47,810 nucleotides of DNA from Bacillota bacterium (GTDB taxonomy: Bacteria > Bacillota_I > Bacilli_A > RF39 > UBA660): the NCBI GenBank assembly GCA_003149915.1, contig QAMK01000003.1, positions 1 through 47,810 of the forward strand. Reading direction: 5' to 3'. Below are positions 1 through 7,932 of this stretch, one piece after another; positions within the stretch are counted from its first letter, which is position 1, and every line of letters begins with the position of its first letter. A program made the position numbers and the translations under genes. The notes under the pieces are model-generated. The model did not search any database. It saw only the letters and a program-made list of their open reading frames with translations, and was not told the origin of the DNA.

Positions 1-25
1 GGTTCTATAATAAATAGTGTTGGTG
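1..25 (+). repeat. ISL3 left terminal inverted repeat
   Basis: It pairs with the reverse complement of 1473-1497 at 20 of 25 positions. Its inner half is also repeated in inverted form at 34-48, so the left end can fold on itself. Confidence 0.85.
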
Positions 26-50
26 GATAAAAATCATCAACACTATTTTT
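12..50 (+). terminator. Rightward intrinsic terminator inside the IS left end
   Basis: Bases 12-26 pair with 34-48 (15 pairs, two of them G-T) around a 7-base loop, and the stem runs into TTTTT at 46-50. It would stop transcription entering the element from the left before it reaches the transposase. Part of the stem is the terminal inverted repeat itself. Confidence 0.7.
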
Positions 51-126
51 AATTAAAAAAGAGTCATATCAGAAACCTATGATACAATGTAACTTGAACA
101 AAAAAACACTGAAGGGATCTGATTAA

Positions 127-1413
127 ATGACTCATACTGATTATACTAAAAATATTCTAAATATTAAAGATGATAATATCTATTTTTATGAAAATTGTTT
201 AGAAAATGTCAAAATTAACAATACTGTTACTAAAATCTTTCGTGGTTATCTAACTTATACACCAGAATTTTGTCCCAAATGTGGATGCGTTAATGAAGGT
301 TTTGACGATATTATCAAATGGAACTGGAAAAAGAACTGTAAAATTAAGTTGCCTAAAGTTTCTAACTATAACACTTTGTTAATTTTAGATAAACAACGAT
401 TCTATTGCAAACATTGTCATTCTACTTTTACTGCTTCTACTAACATTGTTAAGTTTCGCAAACAAATTTCTATCAATACTAGAACAAGTGTTATCTTAGA
501 CTTAATGAATAAAGGAAGCGAATTAGAGATTGCTAAACGTAACAATATTTCCACTAATTCTGTTAATCGTATTTTACACGATATCTCTCAAGATAAATTA
601 ATAAAGAATAATGGTCTCTTACCTACCTCTTTTGGCATTGATGAATTTTCTGCCACCAAAGATACAATCAGCAGAATGGCTTTTATTATTGTGAATCATT
701 CATCTAAACGTATTTTTGACATTAATAATAGTAGGAAATCTATAGATATTGAACATTATTTTAAAAGATATTCAAAGCAAGAAAGAGATAAAGTTGAATT
801 TATTACTATGGATCTTTACAAGCCATACTACATTTTAATGCATAAACTTTTCAGAAATGCAACTATCGTCCCCGACCGTTTCCATATCGTAATTCAATTT
901 AGAAATGCATTAGATAAAACAAGAATTCAATTATGTAAGAAATCCAATAAAAACTATAACAAATTCAAAAAATATTGGAAATTAATTCTGAAATGTGAAG
1001 ATGACTTAGACACTTCAACTCAATTTTATTCTCATTATTTTAGAAAATATGTCACGGAAGATTATATTATAACTTATCTCATTAACACTAATCATGAATT
1101 GTTTGTTACTTACAATTATTATCAAGGTCTTCTAAAATCTCTTAGAAATCGTGATAAGAATAAATTCTTTTCTATTATTGATAATCCTTCTTCTGATATA
1201 TCCATCTATGCTAAAAAATGTAATAAAACTCTATTGGACATGAAAAAGTATCTAGCTAATGCTTTTGATTATGACTTTTCTAACGGTATCGTCGAAGGAA
1301 CAAATAATGTAATCAAACAAATTAAACATACTGCTTATGGATACAGAAAATTTTCCCATCTCAAAGCGAGAATTATGCTTATTAAAGGTTTATTTAATCC
1401 TTTAGCTGCATAA
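127..1413 (+). CDS. ISL3-family DDE transposase
   Basis: This 428-residue protein catalyses transposition of the element that surrounds it. It has the ISL3 layout: an N-terminal zinc-binding region with CPKC (Cys49, Cys52) and CKHC (Cys94, Cys97), a helix-turn-helix near residues 120-150 (ELEIAKRNNISTNSV), then an RNase-H-like core with candidate catalytic acids Asp172 (FGIDEFS), Asp229 (FITMDLYKPYY) and Glu390 (GIVEGTNN). The end, with KHTAYGYRKFSHLKARI, is typical of the family. Length is normal and no frameshift is seen. The start is supported by AAGGGA at 112-117, ten bases before the ATG. Possible -10 sequences lie at 78-88 (TATGATACAAT), but the -35 is unclear. Confidence 0.93.
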   Translation: MTHTDYTKNILNIKDDNIYFYENCLENVKINNTVTKIFRGYLTYTPEFCPKCGCVNEGFDDIIKWNWKKNCKIKLPKVSNYNTLLILDKQRFYCKHCHSTFTASTNIVKFRKQISINTRTSVILDLMNKGSELEIAKRNNISTNSVNRILHDISQDKLIKNNGLLPTSFGIDEFSATKDTISRMAFIIVNHSSKRIFDINNSRKSIDIEHYFKRYSKQERDKVEFITMDLYKPYYILMHKLFRNATIVPDRFHIVIQFRNALDKTRIQLCKKSNKNYNKFKKYWKLILKCEDDLDTSTQFYSHYFRKYVTEDYIITYLINTNHELFVTYNYYQGLLKSLRNRDKNKFFSIIDNPSSDISIYAKKCNKTLLDMKKYLANAFDYDFSNGIVEGTNNVIKQIKHTAYGYRKFSHLKARIMLIKGLFNPLAA

Positions 1414-1438
1414 AAAAGGAAGTGTTATAAACACTTCC
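1412..1438 (-). terminator. Leftward intrinsic terminator inside the IS right end
   Basis: A perfect 9-bp stem (1418-1426 with 1430-1438) and 3-base loop is followed, read on the minus strand, by six T residues (1412-1417). No T-tract follows on the plus strand, so it acts on leftward transcripts, that is on read-through from the ltaS-like operon, not on the transposase message. Confidence 0.75.
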
Positions 1439-1472
1439 CATCAACAGTTCATTTATCATTAGTTTTTGGTTT

Positions 1473-1497
1473 CACCAACACTACTTGACATTGAACC
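1473..1497 (-). repeat. ISL3 right terminal inverted repeat
   Basis: The reverse complement begins GGTTCAATGTCAAGTAGTGT and matches the left end at 20 of 25 positions. It defines the right boundary of the element at 1497. Confidence 0.85.
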
Positions 1498-1501
1498 CTT
1501 T

Positions 1502-2128
1502 TTAAGATATCTCCACAATAGATAAATGATCATTTTCATCATGCATAATTATCAATTTACGACTACTATCGTATCCCAAATCCGTTTGATAAGTAATCGC
1601 AACTTCTACTTGGTATGCGCTGTCATCGGTCGTCTCTCCGTACGTATAACTAGTCTGGCTAACGGAAACAACATCGACAGCTGTTACAATTGGAAGTTCT
1701 TGCTCACGATCACCATACAAATCACTTTCAACATACTTATAGATACTATCTTGCGCACTTAAAATAAAATTATCACGAACAGCCGAATAAAAATATTGTG
1801 CTCCCCCAACATCATTGTTGGTGACCTTGTTATCTAACGTATAAAAGTCAGCGATAAAAGAACGAGCAACAATCTTAGCATATTCTTCTTCGTTAATCGG
1901 TTCTGCATTTAACACTTGTTTTAACTCTTCAAATAAACTCTTCTGTAATGAAGTAGCATCACTTCTTAAAGAATATCCATAATCATCTAATGTTTCGACA
2001 ACTGTTGCTGTCTGAGGTTCTTGCTTCTTTTCACCACGACCAAATACAAACCATAGAATCACTGCAGTAAGAATCAGTACAATCAATAATACGATGAGAA
2101 ACCGCTTCACACCTTTTTTTAATTTCAT
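1502..2128 (-). CDS. Membrane-anchored extracytoplasmic protein of unknown function
   Basis: I do not recognise a family. The 208-residue protein has a basic N-terminus and one hydrophobic segment at about residues 9-29 (FLIVLLIVLILTAVILWFVF), then a soluble domain of about 175 residues that should lie outside the membrane. The C-terminal half alternates hydrophobic and polar residues (TAVDVVSVSQTSYTY, YQVEVAITYQTD), suggesting beta structure. Its start is only two bases past the stop of the LtaS-like gene, so the two are almost certainly co-translated and the protein may assist or regulate that enzyme. The ISL3 element begins four bases after its stop codon. The C-terminus looks complete, though the insertion could have altered the last codons. 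Confidence 0.75.
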   Translation of the reverse strand: MKLKKGVKRFLIVLLIVLILTAVILWFVFGRGEKKQEPQTATVVETLDDYGYSLRSDATSLQKSLFEELKQVLNAEPINEEEYAKIVARSFIADFYTLDNKVTNNDVGGAQYFYSAVRDNFILSAQDSIYKYVESDLYGDREQELPIVTAVDVVSVSQTSYTYGETTDDSAYQVEVAITYQTDLGYDSSRKLIIMHDENDHLSIVEIS

Positions 2129-2130
2129 AG

Positions 2131-4245
2131 TTAATTTTTCCTTTCTTCCACATATTCCACTTCAGAAGACAATCCTTCTTGCGTTTTCTGAATCAAATCA
2201 AATGTAATTAACGAATTAGAAGTATTCAATATCTCATCTGCATATTCGTTGTTTTTCTCAATGTAGTCAGCACTGATGGCAGCTTCAGCAAGAGATAAGT
2301 ACTCTCCTTTTTGCGCATTGTAATAAATCGAATTCGTCACCCAATTACCATTTGGGAAGACGACGATATTATTACTTCCAATTTGGAAAATATCATGTCC
2401 TAAAGCGTATTTATTATAAACACCTAACATATTCCCAAGTGTTGGCATGACATCGTACATTCCCATGACATCAGAAACAGTCTTATGTAACTTTTCTTTC
2501 GTTTCACTACTCCAAATCATAAATGGAACTTTGCGATTCAACTCGTATTGATATTCATCAAAATTGATGTAATCTGGATCATCCGGACTCAAAATAGAAT
2601 TCGTCTCTGGATCGTAATTGTAAAGTCTAACATAGTCGTTAATATCAAGTCTTGCATCATGGTCACCATATAAAACCAAAACGGTATTTTCTAGCAAACC
2701 TTCACTTTCCAACAGATCGATGAATTCTCCTAAAGCCTGGTCTGCATAATGAACACTCTTTAAATATTGTCCCAGTTTCGTTCCTTCCATATATGGATGA
2801 GAAACAGTCGTAACAGTTCCATCTTCTAAAGTTACTTCTTCTTTCATATCGACTTCGTAATCTGTCATAGCAGCACTATCGATAAATGGTGTATGATTAC
2901 TAAGCATGATTAGTGTTCCATAGTAAAGCTTTCCCATTTCATTAATTTCTTTCAGTTTTTCAACGGATTGACGGAAGAAAGACGTATCAGATAAACCAAG
3001 TCCAACCACTTCGTCAATATCGTAATCATCTTTGCTATAAAACCTCTGATATCCTAAACTAGCATACATTAAATCACGATTCCAGAAATTAGCTTTATTC
3101 GCATGCATGACAAACGTGTAATAACCCTTATCACTTAGCAAAGATGGCATACTGACGTAAGTACGATCAAAGTAACTGACGAAAGCCGTGCCAGTATTTG
3201 TAGGCATCAAAGATGTAAGCGAAGTAAATTCAGCATCGGATGAAGTTCCAACACTAACCTGAGAATAAAAGTTATCAAAATAGATGGACTCACTAGCCAA
3301 CTTGTTCAAGTTTGGTGTTAACTCTTCCCCATTAAAACTCATTCCAATTACGAATTGCTGAATGCTTTCCGCATGAATGACAATGACATTTTTTCCTTGA
3401 AAGATACCCGTATAATCATTCGTATAATCCTGTGTATCAGAAACTTCATCATAATGATCATGGAATGTTTTCACGGCTTGGTCATATCCAAAAATGGTCG
3501 AAAGTTTCGGTTCCAAACTTTTTACAAAATCGTTTAAATGATATGTATAAATACCAAAATGCATGACGATGTATTCACGGTTCCACATATTGGCAAACCG
3601 TCCGATTTTAACTGGCGTTAAAGAAAAACAAAATACAACTGCCAAACCAATGGCAAGACCGATACTCTTCTTAAAACGAATTCTCGTCTTATCATCTTTC
3701 TTTTCTTCTTGAAATTGATTGATCCCATTTCGCTTTAAAACATAGTAAACGATAAGCATCACAACCGGTTCAAATAAATAGACGAAATCTTTTACTTCTA
3801 AGACATTATCGACGACAGCATCTCCTACATCACTTACGAATCTTGAAGTAGACAGTAACGAAATCGAAGAAAACGAATTATAGTAAGAATAATAAATCGA
3901 ATTAATCATACATATTGCTGTAAAAATAATACTTAAAATAAACAAATACGGGAATCGCTTCTTAGGTTTCATCAAATAACAGAATGATGCAAACAACGTC
4001 ACAATCGCGGCATCCGCCAGTACTGGTGCAATGTTTAAAAAGTTATCCAATGTGTGAATCGTAAAATACCGTAATAAAAGCGCATTAAAGACAGAAGTAA
4101 GAATCAAAAGGAAAAACAAAACGTTACTTTTGACATACTCCCGAATACGAACCAATATATTAATTAAAAACAATTTCGGATTCTTCTTAAATTTTTGAAA
4201 TCCATTGTGAAAAGTCTGTTTTAAATTGCGAAAAAATTTCTTCAT
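2131..4245 (-). CDS. LtaS-like phosphoglycerol transferase / alkaline-phosphatase-superfamily membrane enzyme
   Basis: This 704-residue protein belongs to the lipoteichoic acid synthase family, which transfers glycerol phosphate from phosphatidylglycerol to a growing polymer on the outer membrane face. Around five hydrophobic segments fill residues 1-220, followed by an extracellular sulfatase-fold domain. Visible active-site blocks are NVIVIHAESIQQF (metal site), the nucleophile region VGTSSDAEFTSL with a candidate catalytic Thr near residue 330, MHANKANFWNRDLMY, LSNHTPF, and LVLYGDHDARL near the end of the domain. It is somewhat longer than Staphylococcus LtaS (about 650). Whether it makes lipoteichoic acid or modifies another glycan with glycerol phosphate cannot be decided here. 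The start has GAAAGG at good spacing and a strong promoter lies just upstream. Confidence 0.9.
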   Translation of the reverse strand: MKKFFRNLKQTFHNGFQKFKKNPKLFLINILVRIREYVKSNVLFFLLILTSVFNALLLRYFTIHTLDNFLNIAPVLADAAIVTLFASFCYLMKPKKRFPYLFILSIIFTAICMINSIYYSYYNSFSSISLLSTSRFVSDVGDAVVDNVLEVKDFVYLFEPVVMLIVYYVLKRNGINQFQEEKKDDKTRIRFKKSIGLAIGLAVVFCFSLTPVKIGRFANMWNREYIVMHFGIYTYHLNDFVKSLEPKLSTIFGYDQAVKTFHDHYDEVSDTQDYTNDYTGIFQGKNVIVIHAESIQQFVIGMSFNGEELTPNLNKLASESIYFDNFYSQVSVGTSSDAEFTSLTSLMPTNTGTAFVSYFDRTYVSMPSLLSDKGYYTFVMHANKANFWNRDLMYASLGYQRFYSKDDYDIDEVVGLGLSDTSFFRQSVEKLKEINEMGKLYYGTLIMLSNHTPFIDSAAMTDYEVDMKEEVTLEDGTVTTVSHPYMEGTKLGQYLKSVHYADQALGEFIDLLESEGLLENTVLVLYGDHDARLDINDYVRLYNYDPETNSILSPDDPDYINFDEYQYELNRKVPFMIWSSETKEKLHKTVSDVMGMYDVMPTLGNMLGVYNKYALGHDIFQIGSNNIVVFPNGNWVTNSIYYNAQKGEYLSLAEAAISADYIEKNNEYADEILNTSNSLITFDLIQKTQEGLSSEVEYVEERKN

Positions 4246-4269
4246 ATGTAACTACCTTTCTTAAGGTAT

Positions 4270-4298
4270 ATTATACCACGCAAGCAGTCATAAGGCAA
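4270..4298 (-). promoter_or_regulatory. Sigma-A promoter for the ltaS-like operon
   Basis: On the minus strand TTGCCT (4298-4293) and TATAAT (4275-4270) are separated by exactly 17 bases. It lies in the 64-base gap after the YihY-family gene, so the ltaS-like pair has its own transcription start. Confidence 0.8.
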
Positions 4299-4309
4299 TT
4301 CAGATAAGA

Positions 4310-5170
4310 TTACGAAATTGTAATCTCATCACCATTTACTTGATGCCAAATACCAGAAGCATTTAAAGCCATACCAAGTACCAAAATATAGGCCAGTAAA
4401 TAAAACCATAACAATAAAATTAACAAATTGGATAATCCGCCATAAAACATATTGTAATGAGAAAAATGGACGATATAGAAAGAGTACACTTTCGATGATA
4501 AAAACCAACCAATGGCTGTAAACATAGCACCAAAAGTAGTATCTCTACTACGAATAGATGTATCTGGTGCCAAGGTATACAACAGTTTGATATTAAAGAA
4601 TATTAAGAACAAAGAAAGTGGAATCTGTAAAACGCGGTAAATACTGTAAATGGTATCGACAAGGGAGTTATCATCAAATATCGTACGACAAATCTGAGCG
4701 ATAAAGTCCCCAAGGGCAGGTACTAAAATAACGAATAACATCAAGGCAATCAAAATAATCATCATCACCAATGACTTCACCCGACGTTCAATAAATCCGG
4801 CATCTTTAATATGATAAATACTGTTCGATGCAATAATCAAAGAACTGGTTCCATTCGATGCCAATACAAAAGCCGAAATAAAAAAGATAAAATAATTCAA
4901 TTTAGAAGACATCGTAAGCGTCGAAGAGGAAGAAAAAAAATCGATGACATAATCCGGAATAATATTGGCAAAAGCTTCCTGTAAAACATTTCCAGTCGCA
5001 CCAAAGATAGACATCAGTGCACCAATCAATGCCACCATTGGAATAACAGAAAGAAGCAAAAAGAAAGCCAACTGTCCTGGTAAAATCTTCATTTCCGGAA
5101 GTTTGGTAACTTTAAAGACACTTTTTGCTAACTTATGAAGCCTGACACGAATTTTTTTAAATCGTTTCAT
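4310..5170 (-). CDS. YihY/BrkB-family integral membrane protein
   Basis: The 286-residue protein has a basic N-terminus (residues 1-25) and about six hydrophobic segments, including LPGQLAFFLLLSVIPMVALI, YFIFFISAFVLASNGTSSLI, a long segment near residues 130-155, and a C-terminal LLILLLWFYLLAYILVLGMA. The spacing and the P-G-x-x-A-F-F-L-L-L-S-x-x-P motif near residues 30-45 identify the YihY (formerly 'ribonuclease BN') family. The family's molecular role is still unsettled; it is not a nuclease, and transport or envelope functions have been proposed. The start is preceded by AAGGTG. Its neighbour downstream is the separately promoted ltaS-like operon. Confidence 0.88.
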   Translation of the reverse strand: MKRFKKIRVRLHKLAKSVFKVTKLPEMKILPGQLAFFLLLSVIPMVALIGALMSIFGATGNVLQEAFANIIPDYVIDFFSSSSTLTMSSKLNYFIFFISAFVLASNGTSSLIIASNSIYHIKDAGFIERRVKSLVMMIILIALMLFVILVPALGDFIAQICRTIFDDNSLVDTIYSIYRVLQIPLSLFLIFFNIKLLYTLAPDTSIRSRDTTFGAMFTAIGWFLSSKVYSFYIVHFSHYNMFYGGLSNLLILLLWFYLLAYILVLGMALNASGIWHQVNGDEITIS

Positions 5171-5187
5171 AGAATCACCTTATCTTT

Positions 5188-5217
5188 ATTTTACCACAGA
5201 ACCACAAAATAAAAGAA
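5188..5217 (-). promoter_or_regulatory. Probable promoter of the YihY-family gene
   Basis: An extended -10, TGgTAAAAT (5196-5188), lies 18 bases from a weak -35, TTCTTT (5217-5212). The -35 would fall in the 3' arm and T-tract of the terminator at 5206-5238. The -35 match is poor, so confidence is modest. Confidence 0.45.
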
Positions 5218-5238
5218 GGAAAAACTATTTTCCTTCTT
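5206..5238 (-). terminator. Intrinsic terminator of the GGDEF operon
   Basis: Read leftward, an 11-bp stem (5228-5238 with 5213-5223) encloses the TAG stop codon of the GGDEF gene in its loop and is followed by TTTTATTTT. Confidence 0.8.
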
Positions 5239-7267
5239 CTTTGTTCGTTCTCATATCTAAAACGGCTTCGTTAATCGCATCATCGATTGTCTTAATATCA
5301 TCTACAATCATGCTGTAACCAACACTGGCACCGAATCCATATGGCAAGTCTTTCATTTCTTTATTTAACTTCTTAACGTAAGTAGCAATCTGACTTTCGC
5401 TATATCCAACCAAATAAACTAAGAATTCATTACCATCCGTTCGGATAATTTCACTGTTCTCTAACTGTGTATTAACTAAAATACCTGCTGCTTTGATAAT
5501 CAAATCATCTCCTGCTTCGTGACCATGATTATCATTTACGTATTTGACACTATTTAAATCGACAATGACAATTCCTTGTGGATAAACGTTTGAATCATCC
5601 CAAGATTCGATATTCAAATTCAAATAGTTACGGTTTTTAAGTCCCGTCATCATATCCGTATATTTGCGGCGGTCTTCTCTCTTCACTTTAACAATTTGAC
5701 GTTTCTTATGAAGATAGATATAAATCGCCAATAGAATCACGATTGGTAACAAAACGATTCCTAAAATAATCAAATACAACTGTTCAAAAGTAGAACGATC
5801 TAACACATTTGCATTTAAGTTAGTAAGTGCTTCATTGCAATAATTCTGATAAGAATTTGTCGTCATAATATAATTGAACAACTCACTGAACACCGTATTG
5901 TCGTTTTTAACCATAAAGTAATAATCGTTTGTAATCGTTCCTTCATAGAAGACTTCATAATTACTAAACTTACTGTTTTTATAATAATTATATACTTCTT
6001 TATCCAATACGATTAAATTATCATTAGACTTCAATGCATCTAAGGTAGTTCCTTCGTTTAACAAAGCCCTGCTATTATCCTTAAAATATTGGAATATAAC
6101 GTTCGTATTTAATAAATTGACGTTCACTCCTTTTAAAGATTCAAAAGTAGGAACCGGTTCATTTTTATCTGCTCTACCAAGGACGACGTAAGACTCATTA
6201 AATGGAGAAATAGTCTTCGTATACTGATCGTTTGTAGAGCCATCATAATCAAAGTAGACGTCTACTTCACCATTTGCAATGGCATTCTTTAATTCATCGA
6301 CACTCTTGTACTCTCTGTACTCAAATTCGATTCCCGTAAGTCTTGCTAAACGATTCAAATATTCACTAGCAATTCCTTCAGCCATATCTCCCATCTGTGC
6401 TTCGTAAGGAGCATTGGAAACATAGCCATAAACATAGTTCTTAGAAATCAAATCTGCTCGTGTCTTATCGTTGACATTATTTTGATCTGTATAGTATTTA
6501 AATAACGTTTTGTTGTACTCTGAAACATAGTATTTACTGCGCCAATTTTCATAATACTTAGAGATAATCGAATTGACTCTCGTATCTTCATCTGCCAAAG
6601 TAAGTACCAGACGTTTGTTCATCTCTGTCAAATTATAGATAATTTGAAAATCAGGATGTCCTATCGTCTGATCTAATGACAAGATGTAAGGTGCGATAGC
6701 AATTTCAATCTCACCATCGTTTAATGCTGTGAAAAGTTCACTATAAGAAGCGTAGCTTTGAATCGTAGTAATACCAGACTCTTTCAAATAGTAAGTAAGT
6801 TCTGCCACATCTCCCTCTAAACTTCCAACTGTAATATTATTAAAAGCAGAAAGTTCTTCTAAAGAAGAAACAGGTGAATACGTCTTACTAAACATCGCAT
6901 AATTATCTTCGTAGATTAATAAATCTTTATTTGTAAGAGCCGTTTCATTATTTAAAATGCGAACGCGAAGTCCCGTTCCAGATGGAGCCGAACTTTGCGT
7001 ATAAGAAATCTTATTTAATGGTAACGTTGTCGATTCCTCAAAATCATTTAAAAATTGAGCAATGATACCAGAACCATTTAAAGAAAAAATCGGAACATCA
7101 CTCGGAATCTCGATATTGACACGAGTAGAATTATTGTCCTCAATCCATCTCTTTTCAGATATATTTAAAGATGTCTCACGGTCTTCCCGATTGTAATAAT
7201 AGTAAACCCCAACAAAGGTTAAAACGGCAATTAAAATCGGTATAATAATGATATATTTCTTTTTCAT
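5225..7267 (-). CDS. Membrane sensor: tandem solute-binding (PBP-like) domains, transmembrane helix, variant GGDEF domain
   Basis: The 680-residue protein has an N-terminal membrane segment (residues 3-24), two consecutive extracytoplasmic Venus-flytrap-like halves resembling SBP_bac_3 (about 40-265 and 275-490, both ending in runs of charged helices), a transmembrane helix near 500-522 (YLIILGIVLLPIVILLAIYI), and a cytoplasmic GGDEF domain of about 155 residues. The GGDEF domain keeps YTDMMTGLKNRNYLN, the metal-site stretch IVDLNSVKYVNDNHGHEAGD, and the fold, but the signature reads TDGNEF instead of GG(D/E)EF. Diguanylate cyclase activity is therefore uncertain; it could be an active variant or a GTP/c-di-GMP binding relic. 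It overlaps the upstream gene by four bases (ATGA), so the two are co-translated and probably form one signalling unit. Confidence 0.85.
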   Translation of the reverse strand: MKKKYIIIIPILIAVLTFVGVYYYYNREDRETSLNISEKRWIEDNNSTRVNIEIPSDVPIFSLNGSGIIAQFLNDFEESTTLPLNKISYTQSSAPSGTGLRVRILNNETALTNKDLLIYEDNYAMFSKTYSPVSSLEELSAFNNITVGSLEGDVAELTYYLKESGITTIQSYASYSELFTALNDGEIEIAIAPYILSLDQTIGHPDFQIIYNLTEMNKRLVLTLADEDTRVNSIISKYYENWRSKYYVSEYNKTLFKYYTDQNNVNDKTRADLISKNYVYGYVSNAPYEAQMGDMAEGIASEYLNRLARLTGIEFEYREYKSVDELKNAIANGEVDVYFDYDGSTNDQYTKTISPFNESYVVLGRADKNEPVPTFESLKGVNVNLLNTNVIFQYFKDNSRALLNEGTTLDALKSNDNLIVLDKEVYNYYKNSKFSNYEVFYEGTITNDYYFMVKNDNTVFSELFNYIMTTNSYQNYCNEALTNLNANVLDRSTFEQLYLIILGIVLLPIVILLAIYIYLHKKRQIVKVKREDRRKYTDMMTGLKNRNYLNLNIESWDDSNVYPQGIVIVDLNSVKYVNDNHGHEAGDDLIIKAAGILVNTQLENSEIIRTDGNEFLVYLVGYSESQIATYVKKLNKEMKDLPYGFGASVGYSMIVDDIKTIDDAINEAVLDMRTNKEEGK

Positions 7268-7872
7268 TGTCCATTACCTCTGTCTTTTGTCCAAGAGAAC
7301 GTCTCGCTTTTTGCATTCTTATAAGCAATTAAAGGGAAAGACATTTGATCTTCAATGGCCTGTAATTCGCTATTAGCAGCATCTAAAGATGCTTGAACAC
7401 TCGTCTTTTCTTCGGCTGTAGCACTGGCAAGTTGATCTTCCAAATCATCTACTTTCTTTTGAGCGGCTTCTAGTTGTGGCAACAATTCCGTATATGGCTT
7501 CGTAAAGATTACTTGAACATCAAAATATGCTTTTTGAGCATCATCTAATTTAGATAGGACAACATCTGGAAATGATCGAATCGAATCAACACTCGTATCA
7601 TCTGTAACAGTAACTGTCACATACAAGATTTTTCCTTTTAAATCAGAAACACAGTCGGTAACGAACGTATTCGTTTTAATTTCGTTGTTGATAGATGTCA
7701 TTTGATCAGACGTAATCATAACTTCATCAATTCCATCCAACCGATCGCCATAAACAGCTCGGTTTTCATTTGGAACTAAAATACTGTAAGCTTGATATCC
7801 GACGATGACTAGAACGATAAATAAGACAATAAATAAAACTGTGTATTTATTTTTCTTTATGATTTCTAACAT
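7264..7872 (-). CDS. Single-pass membrane protein with C-terminal coiled coil, partner of the GGDEF sensor
   Basis: I do not recognise the family. The protein (202 residues from the ATG at 7872-7870) has one transmembrane segment near residues 11-31 (YTVLFIVLFIVLVIVGYQAY), an outside domain with strands such as GKILYVTVTVTDD and FDVQVIFTKP, and a coiled coil at about 130-175 (LEAAQKKVDDLEDQLAS). A TTG one codon upstream (7875) could also start it, but AAAGGAG sits seven bases before the ATG, which I prefer. The strand-rich middle vaguely recalls Asp23/AmaP-type membrane proteins; this is only an impression. The last four bases overlap the GGDEF sensor gene. Confidence 0.72.
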   Translation of the reverse strand: MLEIIKKNKYTVLFIVLFIVLVIVGYQAYSILVPNENRAVYGDRLDGIDEVMITSDQMTSINNEIKTNTFVTDCVSDLKGKILYVTVTVTDDTSVDSIRSFPDVVLSKLDDAQKAYFDVQVIFTKPYTELLPQLEAAQKKVDDLEDQLASATAEEKTSVQASLDAANSELQAIEDQMSFPLIAYKNAKSETFSWTKDRGNGQ

Positions 7873-7899
7873 CAAATCACTCCTTTATAATGTACACTT

Positions 7900-7928
7900 A
7901 TTATACAATATGATACGAGATTTGGCAA
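7900..7928 (-). promoter_or_regulatory. Sigma-A promoter of the coiled-coil/GGDEF operon
   Basis: TTGCCA (7928-7923) and TATAAT (7905-7900) are exactly 17 bases apart on the minus strand. The -35 begins five bases after the gatB stop codon. No terminator is visible between gatB and this promoter, so some read-through from gatCAB is likely. Confidence 0.8.
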
Positions 7929-7932
7929 ACGC

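Larger units (their letters stand above)
1..1497 (+). mobile_element. ISL3-family insertion sequence (complete from left to right inverted repeat)
   Basis: A single transposase gene is flanked by imperfect terminal inverted repeats at 1-25 and 1473-1497 that match at 20 of 25 positions, both starting GGTTC and sharing the 11-base block TAGTGTTGGTG. Size (about 1.5 kb), transposase type and repeat length fit the ISL3 family. The left repeat starts at base 1, so the target-site duplication (8 bp is usual for ISL3) cannot be checked; the candidate right copy would be 1498-1505. The insertion sits directly after the stop codon of the leftward-reading gene that ends at 1502, and appears to have separated that operon from its own terminator. 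The transposase frame is intact, so the element may still be active. Confidence 0.88.
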
